Shown here piece after piece: positions 6,824 through 12,570 of a DNA stretch of 12,570 nt. The stretch is from an uncultured Rickettsiales bacterium (GTDB lineage: Bacteria > Pseudomonadota > Alphaproteobacteria > Rickettsiales > UBA1997): assembly GCA_948744995.1 (NCBI GenBank), contig CAPZCD010000034.1, forward strand, positions 1-12,570, given 5' to 3'. A program made the position numbers and the translations under genes. Under the pieces are notes generated by a model. That model saw nothing but the letters and a program-made list of their open reading frames with translations. It made no database searches and was not told the origin of the DNA. Position 1 is the stretch's first letter; each line of letters starts with the position of its first letter.

Positions 6824-7780
6824 ATGAAAAAAACTATAACAGTGAGCGAAAAAAAATTTCTAATTCTTGATTTTGACGGAACATTCTATAAAACACCAGT
6901 ACCACAAGAACTGGAGGATGCCATTGATCTATCTATGTTTAAGCTTTTTACGGATAAACTTAAAGTTAAAAAAAATGCAAATGAAGTTTTAAAAAAATTA
7001 GACAAAGAATTTGAAGAATTTGACAGATCTGAGTTTACGCATGAGGAACTGATTTATTTTAGTGATAAAACAAAACCATTTTCTGTTTATTTAGAAGAAA
7101 GTAAAGATGATAAAGACAAACTTATGATTACAAGAGCACTTGTAAAAATGATAAAACCAAACGGAATTGGAAATCATCGTGTATCAAGTATGTTGAATCT
7201 AGATTTAGATATATCACAGAGTGATATTGAAGATTACTACAGAAAGTATGCAACCATTGATTATAAAAATATTGAGAGAAACAGTCTTGTTGAAGAAGTT
7301 ATATATAATGCAAAAAGAAATGGTTATTTAATGTTTATATATACTGATAATTCAAAAGAAAATGTTATGTCTGGCATGAAAACTTTAGGATATGATTCTA
7401 ATGATTTTGAACTTATAATAGATATGTTTGATTGTAATGGTGGTACAACAAAAAAAATGGATGAAGGAATCGATGCGTTTAAGAAAATAATGGAATCGTA
7501 TTGTGAAAAAAATAATATTGAATATAACCTCTCTAATTTTATGTTTTATGATGACAATCTAAGAATTTGTGATTCTATGGCATCAAATGGAATACAAAGT
7601 TTTCATGTTTTACCTACAGAAATAAAACAGGTTAAAACTCAACATGTAAAAAAGGTAGTTACGAATATGACATTAGCGACACAGCCTCTTGGTCCTATAT
7701 CATTGGAACCTATATCTTTATTTACTTTTTCCATTTCTTTAATTATTATATTACTTTTTCATTTAATAGGATTATTCTAA
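6824..7780 (+). CDS. HAD-superfamily hydrolase with C-terminal membrane anchor
   Basis: The 318-residue protein has the four HAD phosphatase motifs. Motif I is DFDGT (Asp16 and Asp18), motif II is IYTDN (Thr174), a Lys near 210-221 may be motif III, and motif IV is FYDDN (Asp243/Asp244). The region between I and II is a long, mostly alpha-helical, charged cap. After the core there is a polar linker (about 265-295) and a single hydrophobic helix (about 298-317) that ends one residue from the C-terminus, the layout of a tail-anchored protein. No signal peptide is present, so the catalytic part should face the cytoplasm, of either the bacterium or a host cell. The general fold recalls pyrimidine 5'-nucleotidase-like HADs, but the substrate is unknown. 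It stands alone between the BamE-like gene and lpxD with no obvious promoter. Confidence 0.75.
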   Translation: MKKTITVSEKKFLILDFDGTFYKTPVPQELEDAIDLSMFKLFTDKLKVKKNANEVLKKLDKEFEEFDRSEFTHEELIYFSDKTKPFSVYLEESKDDKDKLMITRALVKMIKPNGIGNHRVSSMLNLDLDISQSDIEDYYRKYATIDYKNIERNSLVEEVIYNAKRNGYLMFIYTDNSKENVMSGMKTLGYDSNDFELIIDMFDCNGGTTKKMDEGIDAFKKIMESYCEKNNIEYNLSNFMFYDDNLRICDSMASNGIQSFHVLPTEIKQVKTQHVKKVVTNMTLATQPLGPISLEPISLFTFSISLIIILLFHLIGLF

Positions 7781-7974
7781 TAGAAAATTCTGATAAAAAT
7801 ATAAATTATATTCAATAACAATGGATTGGTCTGATCAAATATATTTAAATATTAAACAAAAGTTTAAAATAAGAAATTTGCGTTTTTTGTATATTTGGAG
7901 ATTTAACGGCCAAGTGTTTAAGTTACAGTACCTATCCATTCACCAAAAAAATAATTGAAATTATAAACAATAGG

Positions 7975-7980
7975 TATAAT
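7975..7980 (+). promoter_or_regulatory. Possible -10 element for the lpxD-fabZ-lpxC operon
   Basis: A perfect TATAAT lies about 25 bp before the lpxD start. The nearest -35-like TTGAAA (7955-7960) is only 14 bp away, which is too short, so the promoter is likely in position but uncertain in detail. Confidence 0.4.
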
Positions 7981-8004
7981 TTACTTAACAAAATGTTTTA
8001 AGTG

Positions 8005-9099
8005 ATGATGCAGGAAGTTTTATCAAGCAAAGTTATAGATAAAAATTACAGCTCCTATCGAGAGTTTTTTTACAAAAAAAAAGAATTTATAGCCCTTAGT
8101 GAGCTATTAAAATTAACAGAAATTATAAATGCAGAAACTATAAATCCACAAGATAAAATATATAATGTTGAAACCATAACCAGAGCCAAAAATGGTGAAG
8201 CAACATTTCTATCGGGAGCATTTCTATCAAGTGGCAAATATATTGAGGAGCTAAAAGATACTAAAGCTGAATTTTGTATAATAGATGAAAAACATAAGGA
8301 GATACTACCAAAAGGAACAAAAGCTATAGTAGTTAAAAACCCTTATTATGTCTATACTTTGCTATTAAACTTATTGTATGCAGTTCCTAATTTTATTTTG
8401 GAACCTAAAATATCCGACAAAGCTACCATTAGCAGTACTGCCGAGATAGGAAATGGTGTAGAAATACAAGCGGGCGTTGTTATAGAAGATGGAGTTAAAA
8501 TAGGTGATAATTGTAAAATCTGTTCCAATGCTGTTATAGGCCGTAATTGTACCATCGGAAACAATAGCTATATAGGTTCAAATACCACAATATTGTACTC
8601 TAAGATAGGTCAAAATGTTATCATACATAACAATACATCCATAGGTCAATGCGGTTTTGGTTTCGTGCATGAAAAAGGATTTAATTATAAAATACCGCAA
8701 CTTTGTATAGTTGAAATTTCGGACTATGTTGAAATTGGCTCCTGTGTAGCTATAGATAGAGGAGCACAAAATAATACGCGTATAGGTAGATGTACAAAAA
8801 TAGATAACCTAGTACAGATAGCTCATGGCGTTCAAGTTGGAGATGGTTGCTTTTTTTCGGCACAAGTAGGAATAGCTGGAAGTGTAAATATCGGCAATTA
8901 CGTTCAATTAGGTGGTAAAGCTGGAATAGCCGGTAATATAAGAATAGGAGATATGGCACAAGTAGCTGCTAACAGTGGAGTTATGAAGAATGTTGAAAAC
9001 GGTTCTGTTGTTGCTGGAGCTCCAGCTATGCCGATAAGAGATTGGCATAGAACAACGATTTTATTAAAAAAACTATTAAAAAAAGAGAAGTATGAGTAA
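8005..9099 (+). CDS. lpxD: UDP-3-O-acylglucosamine N-acyltransferase
   Basis: LpxD adds the second 3-hydroxyacyl chain, from acyl-ACP, to the 2-amino group of UDP-3-O-acylglucosamine in lipid A synthesis. The product has an N-terminal uridine-binding-type domain (about 1-130), then a left-handed beta-helix built of hexapeptide repeats such as IGNGVE, IGDNCK, IGRNCT and IGNNSY. The catalytic His is in NLVQIAHGVQVGD (about residue 274). The tail GAPAMPIRDWHR and a C-terminal Lys-rich helix are typical. GTG 8002, ATG 8005 and ATG 8008 are consecutive in-frame starts; I take the first ATG. The 3' end overlaps fabZ by 8 bp, indicating coupled translation. Confidence 0.95.
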   Translation: MMQEVLSSKVIDKNYSSYREFFYKKKEFIALSELLKLTEIINAETINPQDKIYNVETITRAKNGEATFLSGAFLSSGKYIEELKDTKAEFCIIDEKHKEILPKGTKAIVVKNPYYVYTLLLNLLYAVPNFILEPKISDKATISSTAEIGNGVEIQAGVVIEDGVKIGDNCKICSNAVIGRNCTIGNNSYIGSNTTILYSKIGQNVIIHNNTSIGQCGFGFVHEKGFNYKIPQLCIVEISDYVEIGSCVAIDRGAQNNTRIGRCTKIDNLVQIAHGVQVGDGCFFSAQVGIAGSVNIGNYVQLGGKAGIAGNIRIGDMAQVAANSGVMKNVENGSVVAGAPAMPIRDWHRTTILLKKLLKKEKYE

Positions 9100-9547
9100 T
9101 GATATAGAAATTAGTGAAATATTAGAGCTTATACCACATAGACATCCTTTTTTATTGGTAGATAAAGTTATAAATTACAAAGAAGGAGAGTCTTGTGTTG
9201 GTATAAAAAACTTAACCTATAATGAGAATTTTTTCCAAGGGCATTTTCCTGATAATCCGGTTATGCCGGGGGTACTTATTATAGAAGCCATGGCTCAATC
9301 GGCAAGCATTTTGGTATCTAAACAACTGCAAAAAAAGGCTAGAGGTAGCTTAGATGTACTTTTTACTAATATAGCAAATGCCAGATTTAAAAAAGTTGTG
9401 AAACCTGGCGATAGATTAGAAATGTTTGTCAAAATAATTAAAAATAAGCTTAATATTTGGTTTTTTGAGGGTGTAGCTTCTGTCGATGGAAGCATAGCTG
9501 CTGAAGCAGAATTTTCCGCCATGTTAGTCAGGAAAAAACAATCATGA
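9092..9547 (+). CDS. fabZ: 3-hydroxyacyl-[acyl-carrier-protein] dehydratase
   Basis: FabZ dehydrates 3-hydroxyacyl-ACP in the fatty acid elongation cycle, drawing on the same substrates that feed lipid A synthesis. The 151-residue hot-dog protein has LIPHRHPFLLVDKV (13-26), FFQGHFPDNPVMPGVLIIEAMAQ (47-69) with catalytic His51 and Glu65, and a C-terminal strand ending AEFSAMLVRK. Length is normal. The start lies inside the lpxD 3' end, preceded by AGAGAAG, and the stop overlaps the lpxC start (ATGA). Pairing with lpx genes is common in Gram-negatives. Confidence 0.96.
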   Translation: MSNDIEISEILELIPHRHPFLLVDKVINYKEGESCVGIKNLTYNENFFQGHFPDNPVMPGVLIIEAMAQSASILVSKQLQKKARGSLDVLFTNIANARFKKVVKPGDRLEMFVKIIKNKLNIWFFEGVASVDGSIAAEAEFSAMLVRKKQS

Positions 9548-10383
9548 AAGAAAAAACTATAGCAAATAACCTCATTGTAGATGGTATTGGGTTGCATTCT
9601 GGTCGGAGAGCATCTGTTGAGTTTGTACCATCATCTTGTGGATATATTTACTTTAATGACAAAAATGATCCAAAAAAGCAGCTAAAAGCACTATTCAGCA
9701 ATGTGGTTGACACAAATTTAGGTACAACTATAGCAAATGTAGAAATGAAGGTTCTAACCATAGAACATCTTATGGCGGCTCTGTGGGCTTGTGATATAAA
9801 TAGTTTGGAGATTAGAATAGATGGTACTGAAATTCCAATATTGGACGGTAGTTCCTTCAAATTTATAGAAAAAATAAAGTCGGTCGGTATAACTTGGATA
9901 GAAAAAGATAGAAAATATCTACTAATAAAAAAAGAGGTTATGATTAGCGAGGATGATAAATTTATAAAAATATCTCCTAGTGATAGTTTCTCGATTGATA
10001 TGAAAGTCCAATATGACTATGGTTCAATAGGCGAGCAACATCTTTTATTCTCAGGTCAAAAGGATGATTTTATAAACGAAATATCGAAAGCAAGAACTTT
10101 TTGTAGAGAAAAAGATATAGAAAATATGCGTAGTATGGGTCTTATTAAGGGTGGTAGTTTGGATAACTCTATAGTTTTTGATGAAAATCGCCCTATAAAT
10201 GAGACGGGTTTGAGGTATAAGGATGAAGTTGTAAGGCATAAAATATTAGATTGTGTTGGTGATCTCTATAGTTGTGGTTTTGATATTATTGGAAAAATAG
10301 AAGCCTATAAGAGTGGTCATACTCTTGATAATCAGCTTGTTAGAAAAATTTTTAGTGATAATCATAATTATTTGATTAGGTGA
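9544..10383 (+). CDS. lpxC: UDP-3-O-acyl-N-acetylglucosamine deacetylase
   Basis: LpxC removes the acetyl group from UDP-3-O-acyl-GlcNAc, the committed and usually rate-controlling step of lipid A synthesis. The 279-residue protein is slightly short compared with about 300 for many LpxCs, but keeps the active site. It has GIGLHSG (14-20), TIEHLMAAL with Glu74 and zinc His75, EIPILDGSS (96-104), VVRHKILDCVGDL with zinc ligands His232 and Asp236, and SGHTLDN with His259. The shortness comes from the loop regions and a brief C-terminus. It overlaps fabZ by 4 bp. lpxA, which often follows fabZ, is not in this window. Confidence 0.95.
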   Translation: MKEKTIANNLIVDGIGLHSGRRASVEFVPSSCGYIYFNDKNDPKKQLKALFSNVVDTNLGTTIANVEMKVLTIEHLMAALWACDINSLEIRIDGTEIPILDGSSFKFIEKIKSVGITWIEKDRKYLLIKKEVMISEDDKFIKISPSDSFSIDMKVQYDYGSIGEQHLLFSGQKDDFINEISKARTFCREKDIENMRSMGLIKGGSLDNSIVFDENRPINETGLRYKDEVVRHKILDCVGDLYSCGFDIIGKIEAYKSGHTLDNQLVRKIFSDNHNYLIR

Positions 10384-10494
10384 TTTTCACTAATAGGTAA
10401 TTGGTCATTGATGCAAAAATAAACAACATTTTGTGCATTTGTATCGTAGAGATATTTATTGTGTGAGCTTTTGCTAACAATTATTTACTACCCA

Positions 10495-10523
10495 TTGACT
10501 ATAAGATAAATATGTTATATATA
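10495..10523 (+). promoter_or_regulatory. Predicted sigma70 promoter of first tandem paralogue
   Basis: TTGACT (10495-10500) and TATATA (10518-10523) are separated by 17 bp. Transcription would start near 10530, about 28 nt before the ATG at 10558. Confidence 0.55.
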
Positions 10524-10557
10524 TGAAATTATATTCATAATTATGAAAAAAGATTTT

Positions 10558-11118
10558 ATGGAAAAGAAATTTTTGAGATTAGTAACGATTTTAGCTTTAA
10601 TAACTAACGTTCCAATCAAAGCAAACACTAGAACCTCAGTTTTTAATATTTTTTCAAATACTAAGACCTTAATTACCGATTTATTAGGAGGTACCAAATT
10701 TGTATACAGTTCTGGTCTCATTTGCGACCGATATGATAAATTAACTTTTATTGGAACCGAAAATGGTGATTTTGTAAAAGCAACAAACAGTTCAGAAGCT
10801 TTTTGTGGTATTAAAACTGTTGGAGGTTTCGTATCAGATAAGTTTGTTGGTGATCTCTTTTGTGGTTGCGTGTCTAAAATGGGTTTTAAGGCGGATCTTA
10901 TTGATAATGATACTGCAGATGAAGATACTATTACTAATAGAAATAGCCTTGCAAAAGAAGGATTTTTTAGTAGGAGAAAATTTTTAGTTTCAATTTGGAG
11001 CATTTGGAATATTTGGAGTGCCTATAAAGCTTTAAGTGTTATTTTTAATTATGTAAAAAATACAAATATTCTGCCGGATTTTGGAGATGTTAATATAAAT
11101 TTTGAAGGAGTTATCTAG
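10558..11118 (+). CDS. Secreted four-Cys protein, tandem paralogue 1 (unknown family)
   Basis: I do not recognise this 186-residue protein. It begins MEKKFLRLVTILALI, a signal peptide probably cut near PIKA-NT. A spacer follows, then the shared core SSGLICDRYD...ATNSSEAFCGIK...LFCGCVSKMG with Cys56, Cys83, Cys102 and Cys104. After an acidic segment comes a hydrophobic Trp-containing stretch (about 142-165, SIWSIWNIWSAY), then the C-terminal block DFGDVNINFEGVI ending at the stop. I use ATG 10558 rather than 10543 because both paralogues start MEKK at the equivalent place. The hydrophobic stretch may be a membrane anchor or a buried amphipathic helix. It follows lpxC after a gap of about 170 bp with its own promoter. 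The periplasm, outer membrane and exterior are all possible locations. Confidence 0.75.
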   Translation: MEKKFLRLVTILALITNVPIKANTRTSVFNIFSNTKTLITDLLGGTKFVYSSGLICDRYDKLTFIGTENGDFVKATNSSEAFCGIKTVGGFVSDKFVGDLFCGCVSKMGFKADLIDNDTADEDTITNRNSLAKEGFFSRRKFLVSIWSIWNIWSAYKALSVIFNYVKNTNILPDFGDVNINFEGVI

Positions 11119-11204
11119 TGAATGGTGCTTATGGGGCTAAATACCAGTAACTTATAGTTTTTAAACCTTTTATTAAATAATTTTTTCTGCAAATCACTTA
11201 ACTA

Positions 11205-11232
11205 TTGACATAATAGCAAAATTGTCTATAAT
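11205..11232 (+). promoter_or_regulatory. Consensus sigma70 promoter of second tandem paralogue
   Basis: Perfect TTGACA (11205-11210) and perfect TATAAT (11227-11232) are separated by 16 bp, the best promoter in the window. An AGAGGG Shine-Dalgarno (11259-11264) precedes the ATG. A TGC trinucleotide 17 bp before the -35 is shared with the third copy's promoter. Confidence 0.75.
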
Positions 11233-11269
11233 ATAAGAGATATAATACTAATTATATTAGAGGGATTTT

Positions 11270-11758
11270 ATGGAAAAGAAATTATTTTCAAGACTAACAG
11301 TAGCTTTAATTTTAGCTATTGTTGTTTCAATTAAATTAAATGCTAAAGTCATATGCAGTTCTGGTTATATGTGTGAAAACAAGAATAAGTATTATGTCGC
11401 CGAAATCAATAATGATAACTTTAGAACGCTAACAAACAGTTCAAAAACCTTTTGTGGTGTCAAAACAATATTAGGTATCCATGCAAAAACCCCTATTGGT
11501 GGTAACATGTTTTGTGGTTGTATACATAGAATAGGTCCTGAAGTTAATCTTGCTACTAAAGCAAATACTAATGAAAATATTAATAACGAAAATAGTAACT
11601 TCTTAAAAAGAGGCTTTTATACTACTTCTAAAATTTTAGCGGGTATTTGGAGTATTTGTGGAGCTTTGAATAATGTGTATACTATTCTTAATTATTTATG
11701 GGATAAACTAAAAATAGACTTTGGAGACTTTGATATAGATCTTGAAGGAGTGCTATAA
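11270..11758 (+). CDS. Secreted four-Cys protein, tandem paralogue 2 (unknown family)
   Basis: This is the shortest of the three at 162 residues. The signal peptide (MEKKLFSRLTVALILAIVVS, possible cut after LNA) runs almost directly into the Cys core, so the roughly 25-residue spacer present in copies 1 and 3 is missing. Core Cys are 35, 62, 82 and 84; extra Cys occur at 29 and 130. It keeps TNSSKTFCGVK, MFCGCIHRIG, a hydrophobic stretch with Trp (about 121-143) and the C-terminal block KLKIDFGDFDIDLEGVL. The start is supported by an AGAGGG ribosome binding site and by alignment with the other copies. Divergence from copies 1 and 3 is greatest before the first core Cys. No function is assigned. 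Confidence 0.75.
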   Translation: MEKKLFSRLTVALILAIVVSIKLNAKVICSSGYMCENKNKYYVAEINNDNFRTLTNSSKTFCGVKTILGIHAKTPIGGNMFCGCIHRIGPEVNLATKANTNENINNENSNFLKRGFYTTSKILAGIWSICGALNNVYTILNYLWDKLKIDFGDFDIDLEGVL

Positions 11759-11850
11759 TAGTATCAAAAATTATACTGAAATGGGTAGCGAATACATAAT
11801 TTTACAGTTTTTGATCTTTATAAACAATTTCCCTGCTAGACGTTTAAATA

Positions 11851-11879
11851 TTGACAGAAGACAAAAAATTATACATAAT
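11851..11879 (+). promoter_or_regulatory. Predicted sigma70 promoter of third tandem paralogue
   Basis: Perfect TTGACA (11851-11856) and CATAAT (11874-11879) are separated by 17 bp, giving a leader of about 18 nt before ATG 11904. Confidence 0.65.
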
Positions 11880-11891
11880 ATCTAATATATT

Positions 11892-11897
11892 AGGAGG
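11892..11897 (+). promoter_or_regulatory. Strong Shine-Dalgarno of third tandem paralogue
   Basis: AGGAGG lies 6 nt before ATG 11904, the strongest ribosome binding site seen in this window. Most other genes here have none that is clear, so it suggests high expression and fixes the start. Confidence 0.8.
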
Positions 11898-11903
11898 CTT
11901 ATT

Positions 11904-12443
11904 ATGGAAAAGAAATTTTTAAAATTAGGAGTACTGTTAATTCTAGTTATGAGTATTTCAGCTAAATCAAATGCAAATGACATTTTAAATAAATTAAATA
12001 ATGTAGGAAAAACGATTGTTGGTACTTTTCCGAATGTTAAGTTTACATTTAGCGCCGGCTTTGTTTGTGATAGATATGAAATTATAACTTTTGTTGGAAT
12101 TGAGAATGGTAAACTTGTAAAAGCAACAAATTTTTCAGAAGCCTTTTGTGGTATTAAATCTTCAATAAGTATTGAATGGGAAAATGGTTATTGTAGCTGT
12201 GTAGAGAAATTAGGTCCTACGGATAATCTTGATAATATAATTACTGAGAACGTTAAGGATACTGAGAATATTGTTAATAAGAAAAGTTTCTTTAATAAAA
12301 AAGCTCTATTTACCTTTGGTGCGTTTGCTTGGAATGCATGGAATGTTTGGAATAATGCGAATGCTATTCTTAATTATTTAGGAAATAAACTAAAAATAGA
12401 TCTTGGAGACCTTGATATAGTAGATCTTGAAGGGGTACTATAA
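11904..12443 (+). CDS. Secreted four-Cys protein, tandem paralogue 3 (unknown family)
   Basis: This 179-residue protein is closest to copy 1. It has a signal peptide MEKKFLKLGVLLILVMSISA with a possible cut after SNA, a spacer (DILNKLNNVGKTIVG), then FVCDRY...VKATNFSEAFCGIK...GYCSCVEKLG with Cys55, Cys82, Cys97 and Cys99. The second-to-third Cys distance is 15 residues instead of 19-20 in the other copies. A polar, Asn-rich linker leads to a hydrophobic Trp-rich segment (about 134-160, AFAWNAWNVW) and the shared tail KLKIDLGDLDIVDLEGVL at the very C-terminus. A strong Shine-Dalgarno and its own promoter precede it. Beyond it, 12444-12523 is non-coding and the right arm of the inverted repeat follows. 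Confidence 0.78.
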   Translation: MEKKFLKLGVLLILVMSISAKSNANDILNKLNNVGKTIVGTFPNVKFTFSAGFVCDRYEIITFVGIENGKLVKATNFSEAFCGIKSSISIEWENGYCSCVEKLGPTDNLDNIITENVKDTENIVNKKSFFNKKALFTFGAFAWNAWNVWNNANAILNYLGNKLKIDLGDLDIVDLEGVL

Positions 12444-12523
12444 TTATTATCTTCTATAAATAGATGTCGTAATATGAATTATATATAAAAATATGTAATT
12501 CCTATTTATTTGTTATAATAATT

Positions 12524-12570
12524 TAACCCCAACCTCGCTTTTTAAATTTTCTTAAATTCTTTAAAAGCCC
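12524..12570. repeat. Right arm of the 47-bp inverted repeat
   Basis: This is the exact reverse complement of 4-50. Read outward it begins TAACCCCAACCTCGC. Both window ends therefore run into the same sequence in opposite orientation, as expected if the segment lies between two inverted copies of one multi-copy element. Confidence 0.9.

Noticed and set aside
7821..7958. 45-codon plus-strand ORF (MDWSDQIYLN...) between the HAD gene and lpxD
   Set aside because: There is no ribosome binding site, no recognisable motif and no promoter, and its length is within chance for this composition. The rest of the 221-bp gap shows only the possible lpxD -10 element.
10410..10440. Imperfect hairpin after lpxC (ATGCA...TGCAT arms)
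   Set aside because: The stem has a bulge and no T-run follows, so I cannot call it a terminator.
10515..11003. 162-codon minus-strand ORF opposite the first paralogue, and other long antisense frames
   Set aside because: They lie opposite genes supported by paralogy or family motifs, have no recognisable domains, and arise from the low stop density of the complementary frames.
11767..11803. 8-bp inverted repeat AAAATTAT/ATAATTTT after the second paralogue
   Set aside because: The stem is pure A/T with a 21-nt loop, which is expected by chance in this sequence. It is at best a very weak terminator.
1..12570. Linear plasmid or phage with terminal inverted repeats
   Set aside because: The content is single-copy housekeeping genes (tsaD, prfB, lpxC, fabZ) with no replication or phage genes, so the matching ends are better explained by flanking repeats.

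Overview
The window is AT-rich (roughly 70% A+T by eye) chromosomal DNA from a Gram-negative bacterium with small intergenic regions. Lipid A genes (lpxD, fabZ, lpxC), a BamE-like outer-membrane lipoprotein, a cell-wall amidase and remnants of insertion sequences fit an alphaproteobacterial intracellular symbiont of the Rickettsiales type. That placement is inferred from gene style and composition only. UGA is a normal stop here: plsC, tsaD and fabZ end in TGA, and prfB uses an in-frame UGA for autoregulation.

Layout. Positions 1-867 hold no intact gene. They contain one arm of a 47-bp inverted repeat that recurs at the far right end, a 14-bp hairpin, a frameshifted IS1-type transposase remnant, a degenerate short repeat, a cluster of G-runs and a terminator-like hairpin. 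A YdeI/OmdA-family gene (868-1479, +) converges on a minus-strand cluster tsaD > plsC > N-acetylmuramoyl-L-alanine amidase (4632 to 1464), whose genes overlap by a few bases. A 337-bp gap with a possible small membrane ORF separates tsaD from prfB (minus), which carries the classical RF2 +1 programmed frameshift. prfB is divergent from a BamE-like lipoprotein gene. Next come a HAD-fold hydrolase with a C-terminal membrane anchor and the overlapping lipid A/fatty acid operon lpxD-fabZ-lpxC (8005-10383).

The right end (10495-12443) is the least ordinary part. Three tandem paralogues encode small secreted proteins, each with a near-consensus sigma70 promoter. They share a start motif, a signal peptide, four Cys with fixed spacing, a Trp-containing hydrophobic segment and a nearly identical extreme C-terminus (EGVL/EGVI). 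I do not recognise this family.

Working together: lpxD and lpxC act in lipid A synthesis and fabZ in fatty acid elongation, which competes for the same 3-hydroxyacyl-ACP pool. plsC makes phosphatidic acid, BamE assists outer-membrane protein assembly, and the amidase remodels peptidoglycan. Most of the window therefore concerns the cell envelope. tsaD (tRNA t6A) and prfB (termination) serve translation. The matching inverted ends suggest that the segment lies between two oppositely oriented copies of one repeat, probably an insertion sequence.
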